DNA from: Mycobacterium sp. SMC-2
Lineage (GTDB): Bacteria > Actinomycetota > Actinomycetes > Mycobacteriales > Mycobacteriaceae
NCBI RefSeq assembly: GCF_025263485.1
Contig: NZ_CP079863.1
Location: 2,914,001 to 2,978,000, forward strand
Direction of reading: 5' to 3'
Length of the DNA: 64,000 nucleotides
The position numbers were made by a program, and so were the translations under genes. The notes under the pieces are model-generated. The model ran no database searches. It saw only the letters and a list, made by a program, of their open reading frames with translations, and had not been told where the DNA came from. Positions 8,484 to 18,971 of this stretch are shown in pieces. Each line of letters opens with the position of its first letter. Position 1 is the stretch's first letter.

Positions 8484-9848
8484 TCAATCGGGTTCGTCGT
8501 CGTCGCTGTCGTTGAGGAGTCGTTCGGGGTGGTGGAAGTTGTTGGTGCGGGGTTGGCCGTGGTCGAGGTGGGGTGGTGGGAGCCATTCGGTTTCGCCTTT
8601 GGCGTTGGTGCGGGTGGTCCAGCCGTTTTCGGCGAGCCGGTTGTCGGGGCCGCAGGCCAGGGTGAGGTCGTCGATGTCGGTGCGGCCGGTGGCTTGCCAG
8701 CCTGTGATGTGGTGGACCTGGCTGTGGTAGGCCGGGGCATCACAGCCCGGCTTGGTACAGCCACGATCCTTGGCATACAACATGATCCGTTGCGCCGGGG
8801 AGGCCAGCCGTTTGCTGTGATACAGCGCCAGGGGTTTGCTCTGCTCAAAGATGGCCAGGTAGTGGTGGGCGTGGCCGGCCCAACGGATCACATCGGACAT
8901 GGGCACCAGGGTGCCCCCGGCGGTCAGGGCCTTGCCGGCGGCCGCCTCGAGATCCTGCAGTGTGGTGGTGACCACGATCGACACCGGCAGCCCGTTATGT
9001 TGGCCCAGTTGTCCGGAGGCCAGCAGGCCGCGCAGCCCGGCCAGCAAGGCGTCGTGGTTGCGCTGCGCCGGGGAGCGGGTGTCGCGGCGCACCGCGTCTT
9101 GGTCGGGGGTGGCGTCGACCACCGGGGCTTGGTCGTCGGGATTACACACCCCGGGGGCGGCCAGCTTGGCCAACATCGCCTCGACGGCGGCCCGCAACTC
9201 CGGGGTCAGCAGGCCGCTCAGGCGGGACATGCCGTCGAATTCCTGGGCGCCCAGGGTGATGCCGCGTTTGCGGGCCCGCTCGGCGTCGCTGAAGTCCCCG
9301 TCGGGGTGCAGCCAATCCATGATCCGCTGGGCGTATTTGGCCAACTCGTCGGGCCGGTATCCGGTGGCTTTGGCGGCCAGGTCGGCCTCGGCGGCTTGGC
9401 GGGTGAACACGTCCACCGCGGCGGGCAGCTGGGCAAAAAAGCCGCGGATCACTTTGATGTGCCCGTCGCCGATCAGCCCGTCGCGTTGCCCGGCCGCGGT
9501 CGCGGCCAACAGCGGCGCCAACGGTTCCCCGGTCAACGCCCGGCGCTCCCCAAGATCGCGGGCTTCCCCGAGGCGCCGGGCGGCCTCGCCGGTGGTGATG
9601 CGCAACCGGTCGGCCAACCCGCAGCGCAGCGACCCACCCAACTCCTGCGCGCTGGCCTGCGCATCGAGTTGGTTGATCAACGCATGCTGGGGGGCGCGCA
9701 GCCGGCGATAAGCGCGTTCCAGGCGCTCCAGGGCGCGCAACCGCTCCGCGGTGGTCAGCACGTCAAAGGACAACGCGCACAGCCGATCCACGTCGTCGTC
9801 GAGCGCGTCGAAGACCTCAACGATCTCCTCACGACTGCTCGCACCCAT
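8484..9848 (-). CDS. DUF222/HNH endonuclease protein (13E12-repeat family)
   Basis: About 454 aa from ATG 9848 (MGASSREE); the frame is open 60 nt further upstream, but this start fits the family best. It has the N-terminal DUF222 helical region (about 20-330) followed by an HNH nuclease domain with zinc-binding Cys residues ([21 protein letters not shown]) and a C-terminal N/D-rich tail. This is the mycobacterial REP13E12-type family, present in many genome copies; in M. tuberculosis some copies host phage attachment. The real activity is unproven. It separates the sterol cassette from lipO and may mark a mobile or recombination-prone junction. The C-terminal tail DSDDDEPD is acidic. Confidence 0.88.
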   Translation of the reverse strand: MGASSREEIVEVFDALDDDVDRLCALSFDVLTTAERLRALERLERAYRRLRAPQHALINQLDAQASAQELGGSLRCGLADRLRITTGEAARRLGEARDLGERRALTGEPLAPLLAATAAGQRDGLIGDGHIKVIRGFFAQLPAAVDVFTRQAAEADLAAKATGYRPDELAKYAQRIMDWLHPDGDFSDAERARKRGITLGAQEFDGMSRLSGLLTPELRAAVEAMLAKLAAPGVCNPDDQAPVVDATPDQDAVRRDTRSPAQRNHDALLAGLRGLLASGQLGQHNGLPVSIVVTTTLQDLEAAAGKALTAGGTLVPMSDVIRWAGHAHHYLAIFEQSKPLALYHSKRLASPAQRIMLYAKDRGCTKPGCDAPAYHSQVHHITGWQATGRTDIDDLTLACGPDNRLAENGWTTRTNAKGETEWLPPPHLDHGQPRTNNFHHPERLLNDSDDDEPD

Positions 9849-9967
9849 GCCCCCAACCCTACGAACACCCACCGACAAAAAAGACCATCTTGTGACCACA
9901 GAAGCCAAAGTGACACAAGGGATTACAGAGGACTGAAAGCCCCACCCTAGTGGCCACCGCGAGGCGG

Positions 9968-11230
9968 CTAGTCGCGATCGGGCGGGTTCGTCGCGTACAC
10001 CCAGGACAGGAACCGCGCGACGGCCTCCGCGGATCGATGCGCCCGCGGGGAACTGAAGATGTCGAAGGCGTGTTGCGCGCTGGGCAATTCGGCGTAGGCG
10101 ACCGGGGACTTGGACACCGCCCGCAGTTCTTCGATGAACTCCTGGGCCTCGCCGACGGGGATCAGCGAATCGTCGCGGCCGTGCAACACGAAGAACGGCG
10201 GCGCGTCGGCCCGCAGTCGCCGGATAGGCGAGGCATCGACGTAGACGTCACGGTGCGACGCGAATCCCCGCTTCACCACGAATTTTTCGAGCAGCGAGAC
10301 GAATTCGGGCCGGCCCTCGCCGTCGGTGGAGAACCAGTCGTAGCGGCCGTAGATCGGGACCGCGGCCGCCACCGACGTGTCGGCGTCTTCGAAGCCCGGC
10401 TGGAATTGCGGGTCGTTGGGGGTGAGCGCGGCCAGCGCGCACAGGTGTCCGCCCGCCGAGCCGCCGGTGACCGCGACGAAGTCGGGGTCACCGCCGTAGT
10501 CGGCGATGTTCTCTTTGACCCACGCCAGCGCCCGTTTGACGTCGACGATGTGGTCGGGCCAGGTGTGGCGGGGGGAGACGCGATAACCGATCGACACGCA
10601 CACCCAGCCGCGGGCGGCCAGGTGGCTCATCAGCGGGTAGGCCTGCGGCCGGCGCATCCCGATCATCCAGGCGCCGCCCGGAACTTGCAGCAACACCGGC
10701 GCCTTGGCGTCGCGCGGCAGGTCGCGGCGGCGCCAGATGTCGGCGAGGTTGGCGCGGCCGTTCGGGCCGTAGGACACCACATTCGTCTTCTCGACGTACC
10801 GCCGGCGCGCCACGGTGTTGGCCAGCGGCAGGCTGCGCCGTCCGCTGCGCGTGGGCTTGGTGCGGGGCAGCTTGTGCAGCGCCTCTTCGTAGTCGTGGCC
10901 GAGCTGCTCGCGCAGGCCGGCCTCCAGCACGGGGCCCGGGGTGGTGACGCCGCGGTAGCGGATCACCGCCAGGACGGCCCACGACGCGGCCGTCATGGCC
11001 AGCGCCGCCTTGCCGCGCCGTCCAGAGAAGTGGCCGCGCCGCCCGCGCCGCAGCGCGTCCAGCAGCGAGACGGTGAAGTAGACGCCCGGCACCTCCGACG
11101 TCGGCCAGCCGAACCAGAAGACCAGCACGGTGCTGTAGCCCTTGCGGGCCAGCGGCCGTAATCCGTTGGCGGCGTTGGCCAGTTCCAATGCGGCGCGCGC
11201 CAGAGGCCGGGGGCGTACGAGGCGACTCAT
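9968..11230 (-). CDS. lipO: Alpha/beta hydrolase, LipO-type esterase
   Basis: 420-aa carboxylesterase-like protein equivalent to Rv1426c (LipO). The N-terminal part is hydrophobic, with a likely membrane segment around [16 protein letters not shown]. The nucleophile elbow is GGSAGG, and the acid and histidine lie in HGRDDSLIP and SAQHAFD, completing a Ser-Asp-His triad. The oxyanion segment reads PGGAW where the hormone-sensitive-lipase family usually has HGGG. The ATG at 11230 overlaps the fadD12 stop (TGATG). Third gene of an acyltransferase-fadD12-lipO operon that suggests lipid remodelling. Substrate unknown. Confidence 0.9.
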   Translation of the reverse strand: MSRLVRPRPLARAALELANAANGLRPLARKGYSTVLVFWFGWPTSEVPGVYFTVSLLDALRRGRRGHFSGRRGKAALAMTAASWAVLAVIRYRGVTTPGPVLEAGLREQLGHDYEEALHKLPRTKPTRSGRRSLPLANTVARRRYVEKTNVVSYGPNGRANLADIWRRRDLPRDAKAPVLLQVPGGAWMIGMRRPQAYPLMSHLAARGWVCVSIGYRVSPRHTWPDHIVDVKRALAWVKENIADYGGDPDFVAVTGGSAGGHLCALAALTPNDPQFQPGFEDADTSVAAAVPIYGRYDWFSTDGEGRPEFVSLLEKFVVKRGFASHRDVYVDASPIRRLRADAPPFFVLHGRDDSLIPVGEAQEFIEELRAVSKSPVAYAELPSAQHAFDIFSSPRAHRSAEAVARFLSWVYATNPPDRD

Positions 11231-12861
11231 CAGCCGTTGACCTGAGATTGCAGTTCGTTGCGCAGGATTTTGCCGGTGCTGCCGCGCGGGAGTTCGTCCA
11301 GCACAGTGATCTCGCGGGGCACCTTGTAGTTGGCCAGGTTTTGCCGGACGTGCTGTTTGAGGGTATCGGGCGTGGCCCGGGCGCCCGGGCGCAACACCAC
11401 GAACGCCGCCAGGCGCTGCCCGTACTGCTCGTCGTCGACGCCGATCACCGCGGCCTCGGCCACGTCGTCGTGTGCCGCCAGCGTCTTCTCCACCTCGATC
11501 GGATAGACGTTCTCGCCGCCGGAGACGATCATCTCGTCGTCGCGGCCGACCACGAACAACCGGCCGGCCTCGTCCAGGTAGCCGACGTCGCCCGACGACA
11601 TGAACCCGGCGTGAAAATCCTTGGTGGTGCCCGACGTGTAGCCCTCGAATTGGGTGTCGTTGCGGACGTAGATGGTGCCCACCTCGCCGGTCGGCATCTC
11701 GTTGAAATTCTTGTCCAGGATCCGGATTTCGGTCCCGCCTGCCGCCCGCCCCGCGGTGTCGGGCGCCGCGCGCAGGTCTTGCGGGGTAGCGGTGGCGATC
11801 ATGCCGGCCTCGGTGGCGTTGTAGTTGTTGTAGATCACGTCGCCGAACTCGTCCATGAATGCGGTGACGACGTCGGGCCGCATTCGGGAACCGGATGCCG
11901 CCGCGAATCGCAATGACTTGCAGCTGTACCGCTTTCGCACCGCGGGCGGCAGCTCCATGATGCGGTCGAACATCACCGGCACCACCGCCAGGCCGGTGGC
12001 GTGGTGCCGGTCGATGAGGTCCAGCGTCGCCTCCGGGTCGAACATGCGCCGGGTGACCACCGTGCACGCCATCGACGCCGCGAAGATCAACTGGGAAAAG
12101 CCCCAGGCGTGGAACATCGGCGCGACGATCACGATCGTCTCCTCGGCACGCCACGGCGTGCGGTCCAGGATGGCCTTGAGCGTGCCGACGCCGGCGTTGC
12201 CGCCAGTTTGGTTGGCGCCCTTGGGTGTTCCGGTGGTGCCGGAAGTCAGCAGGATCATCCTGCCCTTGCGGCCCGTGAGCTCGGGCCGTTGGCCGGTGTG
12301 ATCGGCGATGAGCTGCTCCACCGTCGCCTCGCGCTGGCGGTCGGAGGTCCAGGCCAGGATGCGGGTGGCGTCCGGTTTGTCGGCCAGCGCGCGGTCCACG
12401 GTTTCGGTGAATTCCTCGTCGTAGACGACGGTGTCGACGCCTTCGCGGTTGACGACCTCGGCGAGCGCCGGACCGGCGAACGACGTGTTGAGCAGCACGA
12501 CGTCGGAGCCGAGCCGGCTGGCGGCCACCACCGCCTCGACGAAGCCACGGTGGTTGCGGCACATGACCCCGACGACCCTCGGCCGGCCCGCGGGCAGGTG
12601 CTGCAGCGCCGCGGCGAACGCGTTGATCCGGTCGTCGAGCTCCCGCCAGGTCAGTGTGCCGAGCTCGTCGATCAGGCCGGGCCGGTCCGGGCAGCGTTGT
12701 GCCGCACTGGCGAAGCCCACGGTCATCCCCAGGCCCTCGCGGCGCATGGCCGCGGCGATCTTGAGGTAGCGGTCGGGTCGCATCGGCGCGATCATGCCGG
12801 CGCGCCTCAGGGTGGTGATGACGCCGAGAGCTTGGTTGATGGGACGCAACAGAGAAGCCAC
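11230..12861 (-). CDS. fadD12: Fatty-acyl-CoA synthetase FadD12
   Basis: 543-aa member of the ANL adenylating superfamily, equivalent to Rv1427c. It activates a fatty acid with ATP to acyl-AMP and then acyl-CoA (or acyl-AMP only; not decidable here). The P-loop-like motif LTSGTTGTPKG lies at about residue 180. The adenylate-binding YNNYNATE and the hinge motif VVGRDDEMIVSGGENVYP follow, and the catalytic lysine is in RGSTGKILRNEL near the C-terminus. GTG start 3 nt after the stop of the preceding acyltransferase gene; TGATG coupling to lipO. Confidence 0.92.
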   Translation of the reverse strand: MASLLRPINQALGVITTLRRAGMIAPMRPDRYLKIAAAMRREGLGMTVGFASAAQRCPDRPGLIDELGTLTWRELDDRINAFAAALQHLPAGRPRVVGVMCRNHRGFVEAVVAASRLGSDVVLLNTSFAGPALAEVVNREGVDTVVYDEEFTETVDRALADKPDATRILAWTSDRQREATVEQLIADHTGQRPELTGRKGRMILLTSGTTGTPKGANQTGGNAGVGTLKAILDRTPWRAEETIVIVAPMFHAWGFSQLIFAASMACTVVTRRMFDPEATLDLIDRHHATGLAVVPVMFDRIMELPPAVRKRYSCKSLRFAAASGSRMRPDVVTAFMDEFGDVIYNNYNATEAGMIATATPQDLRAAPDTAGRAAGGTEIRILDKNFNEMPTGEVGTIYVRNDTQFEGYTSGTTKDFHAGFMSSGDVGYLDEAGRLFVVGRDDEMIVSGGENVYPIEVEKTLAAHDDVAEAAVIGVDDEQYGQRLAAFVVLRPGARATPDTLKQHVRQNLANYKVPREITVLDELPRGSTGKILRNELQSQVNG

Positions 12862-12864
12862 GGC

Positions 12865-13674
12865 TCAGCCCAGGATCGGGAAACGTCGCTTGGCCGCCAG
12901 CCCGTTGAGGGCCTCCTGCATCACCGACCGGACGTGCTCGTCGACCTCGTCGACGTCCGGGTCGTCACCGAATTGCGCGGCGATGTGGATCGGCTCCAGC
13001 ACCTGGGTGACGATCTTGGTGGGCAGCGGCAGGTTGGGCGGGATCACCGCGCTGAAGCCGAAGGGGAAGCCGAACGACAGCGGCAGGATGGCGCTGCGCA
13101 GCAAGCGCTTCACCCCCAGCCGCTCGGCCAACCAGGTGCCGCGGGACAGGTAGAGCTGGGTCTCCTGCCCGCCGATGGACACCGCAGGCACGATGGGAAC
13201 GCCGGCCTCGATCGCCGTCCTGACGTATCCCTTCCGGCCATCGAAGTCGATGACGTTCTCCGAGAGCGTGGGCCGGTACGCGTCGTAGTCTCCGCCGGGG
13301 AAGACGATCACCACCCCCCCGGACCGCAGGGCCTGGGCCGCGTTCTCACGGTTGGCCCGGATGTATCCGGTGCGCCGGAAGAACTCGCCGGTGGGACCGG
13401 TCATCAGGATGTCGTGGCTGAGCGTGTAGACCGGCCTGTCGTAGCCGAATTTCTCGTAGAAGTGGACGCTGAAGATGGGGACGTCCATCGGGAACATGCC
13501 GCCGGAGTGGTTGCCGACCACCAGCGCACCACCGGGCGGGAACGAGTTGAGGCCGTGCACCTCCGACCGGAAGTAGGTCTTCAGGACCGGGCGCATCACC
13601 GCCATCAGGCGCTGGGTCAAGACGGGGTCGAATTTGCCGATGTCGCCGACATCGGGATGGTCGTCGTCGGTCAC
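12865..13674 (-). CDS. Lysophospholipid acyltransferase-family protein (Rv1428c-like)
   Basis: 269-aa protein of the LPLAT/PlsC-like acyltransferase superfamily. The catalytic region reads GNHSGGMFPMD, so the His and Asp are 8 residues apart rather than in the usual HX4D. The second motif, VIVFPGGDYDAYR, corresponds to the substrate-binding FPEG block. GTG 13674 is chosen because GGGAGG lies 4 nt upstream; the frame is also open to an ATG at 13767. First gene of the operon with fadD12 and lipO: acyl-CoA made by FadD12 could be its donor. Function inferred from family only. Confidence 0.82.
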   Translation of the reverse strand: MTDDDHPDVGDIGKFDPVLTQRLMAVMRPVLKTYFRSEVHGLNSFPPGGALVVGNHSGGMFPMDVPIFSVHFYEKFGYDRPVYTLSHDILMTGPTGEFFRRTGYIRANRENAAQALRSGGVVIVFPGGDYDAYRPTLSENVIDFDGRKGYVRTAIEAGVPIVPAVSIGGQETQLYLSRGTWLAERLGVKRLLRSAILPLSFGFPFGFSAVIPPNLPLPTKIVTQVLEPIHIAAQFGDDPDVDEVDEHVRSVMQEALNGLAAKRRFPILG

Positions 13675-13866
13675 GTTCCTCCCTTGACGCTCCCGCGAGG
13701 CTGCCTCAGGTCTAAAGAGCCGCGTCGAGTTCCTCGATGGTAGCGATCGGGGCGCGGCGGCGGTCATGGCGACTGTCTCTTTCCTGGTCTGCGGATATGG
13801 TGCCGGCGGGGCGCGGGCGCTATTGTTACGACGCCCTGCGTGAATCCTCGAGCAAAGGGGAATTCG

Positions 13867-14313
13867 ATGGACCTTGCCGGCTTGTCCCATGAGCCCATCG
13901 CTCGCCCGGGTACCGCACGTGGCATTAGCTCTCTTGATCGACGTGCCCGCAGGCCCCGCGCCGGCGTCCTCCGCCCGGAACCGGCCCAGCTCGATCAGGG
14001 GCCCCCGCCGTCCGGTGACGCCGATCCGGCCGCACCGGACGAGGCGGACCAACGCCAGGCCGACTACTTCGTTCGGCTGCTCTCCCAGAAGCTTCGGCTC
14101 ATCGGCCAGCGGATCGACGACTACCAGAAGGCGCTCGGCGCCGCGCAGGCCAACGGCGACGTCGACGCGGTAGCCAACCTTCGGCGCATGGCGCGGATCG
14201 AGGAACAGGATCGGGAAATTCTTAACGCCATGCTCGAGAAGTTGCGGCGCCGATTCGCCCGCCGGACCCCGGGTGGGCCGCCCGCGCCTTCCCCGCGGTC
14301 CGCGGTCCGGTAG
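13867..14313 (+). CDS. Conserved hypothetical, charged helical C-terminus
   Basis: 148 aa from ATG 13867 (AAAGGGGA upstream); the frame is open to a GTG at 13840. The N-terminal half is Pro/Arg/Ala-rich and probably disordered. The second half (about residues 70-135) is strongly charged and helical (RLLSQKLRLIGQRIDDYQKAL), likely a coiled coil. GC-rich third positions support coding. No signal peptide or membrane segment. I do not recognise a family. Divergent from the acyltransferase gene and upstream of the DUF3556 gene. Confidence 0.6.
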   Translation: MDLAGLSHEPIARPGTARGISSLDRRARRPRAGVLRPEPAQLDQGPPPSGDADPAAPDEADQRQADYFVRLLSQKLRLIGQRIDDYQKALGAAQANGDVDAVANLRRMARIEEQDREILNAMLEKLRRRFARRTPGGPPAPSPRSAVR

Positions 14314-14467
14314 CTCCTGGACGATCAATTCAGCTCAGTGGCAGAGCTTTTGGCCGCTCGGGCGGCCGGCGAAGGGTTGAGGCGCGCGGAATCGGCCACG
14401 CCCGCATCGCGGTGCCGATACATTTGACGGGCCACCTGGTTTCTACCGACACCGAATGAGGCCGCCC

Positions 14468-16387
14468 ATGGGATTCATGACCCCGGACCTTCCCGACGTC
14501 GACCCCGAGAGTTGGCCCGGTCTGCCCCGATCGAGAAGGCGACAGATCATGACCCGGCACTGGGTTGAGCATGGCTTCGGCTCGCCGTACGCGGTCTATC
14601 TTTTCTATGTCGTCAAGATCGCCCTGTACGTCGTGGGCGCCGCCGCGGTGATCTCGCTGACGCCCGGGCTGGGCGGGCTCGGGCGCATCGCCGACTGGTG
14701 GACACAGCCGATCGTGTATCAGAAGGTGGTCATCTTCACGCTGCTGTTCGAGATCCTGGGATTGGGCTGTGGATCGGGTCCGCTGACCGCCCGATTCTGG
14801 CCGGTGTTCGGCGGCTTCTTGTATTGGTTGCGGCCCAACACAATCCGGCTGCCGCCGTGGCCCGGCAGGGTCCCGTTCACCGGTGGTGACAACCGCACCC
14901 TCGTCGACGTGGCGCTATACCTGGTCGTGCTGGTCTCGGGCGCCTGGGCTTTGCTGTCGCCCGGGCGGGGCGGGCCGGTGACCGCCGGCGGCGACGTCGG
15001 CCTGATCAATCCCGTTCTCGTGGTGCCGACCATCGTCGCGCTGGCCCTGCTGGGGCTGCGCGACAAGACCGTCTTCCTCGCGGCGCGCGGCGAACACTAC
15101 GGGCTGACCCTGCTGGTGTTCTTCTTTTCGTTCACCGACCAGATCGCCGCCTTCAAGATCATCATGCTGGCGCTGTGGTGGGGGGCGGCGACGTCGAAAC
15201 TCAACCACCACTTCCCGTACGTTGTGGCGGTCATGATGAGCAACAGTCCGCTGTTGCGCAGCAAGGCGTTCAACTGGTTCAAGCGCAGGCTCTACCTCGA
15301 CCCGGTCGACGACCTGCGCCCGTCGTGGATTCCGAAGGTGATGGCCCATGTCGGCGGGACGACGGCCGAATTCCTAGTGCCCTTGCTGCTGGTCTTCTTC
15401 GCCGACGGGCACCGGTGGGCGTGGTTCCTCATCGGCTTCATGGTCCTCTTCCACCTCAACATCACCTCGACCATTCCGATGGGAGTGCCCCTGGAGTGGA
15501 ACGTGTTCTTCCTCTTCTCGCTGTTCTACTTGTTCGGGCACTATGCCGGTGTCACCGCCACGGGGCTACGCTCGCCGCTGCTGCTGGCCATCCTGATCGC
15601 CGCGCTTGCGGTGGTCCCCATCGTGGGAAACCTTTTCCCCAAGCAGGTTTCGTTCCTGCCCGCGATGCGCTATTACGCTGGAAACTGGGCCACCAGCACC
15701 TGGTGCCTGCGCGCGGGTGCCGAGGAGAAGATGGACGCCAACATCACCAAGGCCTCGGCGCTGGTGCCCAAACAGCTTGCCCGGCTTTACGATCCGAGCA
15801 CCGCCGAGATGATGATCGACAAGTTGATGGGGTGGCGCTCCATGCACACCCACGGGCGGACGCTCAACGGCCTGGTGGCCCGCGCCCTGGACGGCATGAA
15901 CGAGGCGGACTACAAACTGCGTGACGGCGAGATCATCGCCGGACCGCTGATCGGGTGGAACTTCGGCGAGGGCCACCTGCACAACGAGCAGTTGCTCGCG
16001 GCGGTGCAGCGGCGCTGTCAGTTCGAGGACGGGGACGTCCGGGTCATCATCCTGGAAAGTCAGCCGATCCACGTCCAGCGCCAGGAGTACCGCATCGTCG
16101 ACGCGAAAACCGGCCTGATCGAAGAGGGTTACGTCGACGTGGAAAGCATGCTGGCCCGTCAGCCATGGCCGGAGCCGGGCGACGAGTACCCGGTCCACGT
16201 CACCGATGGCGGCGACCCGCCGCGCCCGGCTTCGCCGCGCTCGCGATCGCCGCGCCTCGATGGCGGCGACCCGCCGCGCCCGGCTTCGCCGCGCTCGCGA
16301 TCGCCGCGCCTCGATGGCGGCGACCCGCCGCGCCCGGCTTCGCCGCGCTCGCGATCGCCGCGGACCACCCGGCGCGCCGATCGATGA
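14468..16387 (+). CDS. DUF3556 integral membrane protein with C-terminal repeat extension
   Basis: 639 aa from ATG 14468 (an earlier ATG is at 14456). Equivalent to the Rv1431 membrane protein (DUF3556), with multiple hydrophobic segments between about residues 35 and 400 (for example VVKIALYVVGAAAVISL and FLIGFMVLFHLNI) and a soluble C-terminal domain. No enzymatic function is known. The last ~60 residues are three in-frame copies of an 18-residue sequence rich in Pro, Arg and Ser (DGGDPPRPASPRSRSPRL). It is produced by a 54-bp DNA repeat, and the native end is probably near YPVHVTDG. ATGA overlap with the next gene, so translation is coupled. I do not recall this tail in H37Rv. Confidence 0.85.
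   Translation: MGFMTPDLPDVDPESWPGLPRSRRRQIMTRHWVEHGFGSPYAVYLFYVVKIALYVVGAAAVISLTPGLGGLGRIADWWTQPIVYQKVVIFTLLFEILGLGCGSGPLTARFWPVFGGFLYWLRPNTIRLPPWPGRVPFTGGDNRTLVDVALYLVVLVSGAWALLSPGRGGPVTAGGDVGLINPVLVVPTIVALALLGLRDKTVFLAARGEHYGLTLLVFFFSFTDQIAAFKIIMLALWWGAATSKLNHHFPYVVAVMMSNSPLLRSKAFNWFKRRLYLDPVDDLRPSWIPKVMAHVGGTTAEFLVPLLLVFFADGHRWAWFLIGFMVLFHLNITSTIPMGVPLEWNVFFLFSLFYLFGHYAGVTATGLRSPLLLAILIAALAVVPIVGNLFPKQVSFLPAMRYYAGNWATSTWCLRAGAEEKMDANITKASALVPKQLARLYDPSTAEMMIDKLMGWRSMHTHGRTLNGLVARALDGMNEADYKLRDGEIIAGPLIGWNFGEGHLHNEQLLAAVQRRCQFEDGDVRVIILESQPIHVQRQEYRIVDAKTGLIEEGYVDVESMLARQPWPEPGDEYPVHVTDGGDPPRPASPRSRSPRLDGGDPPRPASPRSRSPRLDGGDPPRPASPRSRSPRTTRRADR
16206..16363. repeat. Three tandem copies of a 54-bp repeat inside a coding region
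   Basis: Units start at 16206, 16260 and 16314; the first two are identical 54-mers and the third is cut after about 49 bp. Because 54 is a multiple of 3 the frame is kept. Each unit begins ATGGCGGCGACCCGCC. The reverse complement matches the 57-bp tandem repeat at 44093 at about 40 of 44 core positions and the single copy at 4376 over 31 bp. Copy number is likely variable between strains (MIRU/VNTR-like). Confidence 0.92.
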
Positions 16388-17886
16388 CCAGGGCGGTGGT
16401 GGTCGGTGCCGGCCCCAACGGCCTGGCGGCGGCGGTGCACCTGGCCCGCCACGGTGTCGACGTTCAGGTGCTCGAGGCGCGCGACACCGTCGGTGGGGGA
16501 GCCCGCTCGGGCGAATTGACGATGCCCGGCGTCATCCACGACCACTGCTCGGCGTTTCACCCGCTGGGCGTCGGTTCGCCGTTGTGGAAGGAGATCGACC
16601 TGCAGCGCTACGGGCTGCAGTGGAAGTGGCCGGAGGTCGACTGCGCGCACCCGCTCGACGATGGCACCGCCGGCGTGCTCTACCAGTCGATCGACGAGAC
16701 GGTGGCGCGGATGGGGCCCGATGGCGCCCGGTGGCGGCGGGCGATCGGCGACCTGGCGACGGGCTTCGACGAGCTGGCCGAGGATCTGCTCGGCCCGGTG
16801 CTGGGCATCCCGCGTCACCCGGTGCGCCTGGCCGGCTTCGGGCCGCGGGCGCTGCTGCCGGCCACCACCATGGCCCGCTGGTTTCGCACCGAGCAGGCCC
16901 GCGCGTTGTTCGGCGGCGCCGCCGCGCACGTCTACACCCGGCTGGACCGCCCGCTCACCGCGTCCCTGGGGCTGATGATCCTGGCCAGCGGGCACCGGTA
17001 CGGCTGGCCCGTCGCGCAAGGGGGCTCCGGGTCGATCAGCCAAGCCCTGACCGCCGCCCTGAAGGAGTACGCCGGCAGCATTACCACCGGGGTGACCGTC
17101 GCCAGCCGCAAGGATGTCCCGGACGCCGACATCGTCATGCTCGACCTCAGCCCGGCCGCGGCACTCGCCCTCTACGGCGACGCGATGCCCGCCCGGATCA
17201 GGCGGTCGTATCGGCGCTACCGCGAGGGTTCCTCGGCGTTCAAGGTCGACTTCGCCATCGAGGGCGACATCCCGTGGACGAACCCCGACTGCGCCCGGGC
17301 CGGGACCGTGCACCTCGGCGGGACGTTCGCCGAGATCGCGGACACGGAACGCCAACGCGCACAAGGCAAGATGCCCGAGCGGCCGTTCGTTCTGCTCGGC
17401 CAGCAATACCTGGCCGACCCGTCCCGCTCGGCGGGCAGCGTCAACCCGATCTGGGCGTACGCGCACGTGCCGTTCGGCTACGACGGGGACGCCACCGCCG
17501 CCGTGGTCGGCCAGATCGAGCGGTTCGCGCCGGGATTCTCCGAGCGCGTCCTCGCGACGGTCAGCAAGGGGACCGCCGAACTGCAGGCCTACAACGCCAA
17601 TTTCATCGGCGGCGACATCATCGGCGGCGCCAACGACGGGCTCCAGGTCATCTTCCGTCCCCGCATCGCCCTCGATCCGTACGCGACCGGCGTGCCGGGC
17701 GTCTATCTGTGTTCGCAGTCCACGCCGCCGGGGGCCGGCGTCCACGGCCTGTGCGGCTACCACGCCGCCGAGTCGGCGCTGAGGCGGCTTAAGAAGCAGA
17801 ACAAGAAGAAGAGGAAGCCGGGCGGCGGGCTGACGTCACATTGGTCGCGGGAACCGGGGCGGCAACCGCGCATGCTGCTCATCTAG
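16384..17886 (+). CDS. FAD-dependent oxidoreductase, phytoene/carotenoid dehydrogenase-like
   Basis: 500-aa flavoprotein equivalent to Rv1432. The N-terminal Rossmann dinucleotide fold is VVVGAGPNGLAAAVHLARHG, and the C-terminal FAD-contact segment reads PGAGVHGLCGYHAAESAL, as in CrtI-like amine oxidoreductases. Substrate unknown. The ATG overlaps the DUF3556 stop by 4 nt, so the two are probably co-translated. After the family's usual end the protein runs on about 30 residues with a lysine-rich stretch (KKQNKKKRK); this tail looks newly acquired by read-through of an older stop. Confidence 0.87.
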   Translation: MTRAVVVGAGPNGLAAAVHLARHGVDVQVLEARDTVGGGARSGELTMPGVIHDHCSAFHPLGVGSPLWKEIDLQRYGLQWKWPEVDCAHPLDDGTAGVLYQSIDETVARMGPDGARWRRAIGDLATGFDELAEDLLGPVLGIPRHPVRLAGFGPRALLPATTMARWFRTEQARALFGGAAAHVYTRLDRPLTASLGLMILASGHRYGWPVAQGGSGSISQALTAALKEYAGSITTGVTVASRKDVPDADIVMLDLSPAAALALYGDAMPARIRRSYRRYREGSSAFKVDFAIEGDIPWTNPDCARAGTVHLGGTFAEIADTERQRAQGKMPERPFVLLGQQYLADPSRSAGSVNPIWAYAHVPFGYDGDATAAVVGQIERFAPGFSERVLATVSKGTAELQAYNANFIGGDIIGGANDGLQVIFRPRIALDPYATGVPGVYLCSQSTPPGAGVHGLCGYHAAESALRRLKKQNKKKRKPGGGLTSHWSREPGRQPRMLLI

Positions 17887-18969
<1,083 letters not shown>

Positions 18970-18971
18970 TC

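Noticed and set aside
16206..16363. CRISPR array
   Set aside because: Repeats are directly adjacent without unique spacers and no cas genes are present; this is a tandem repeat.
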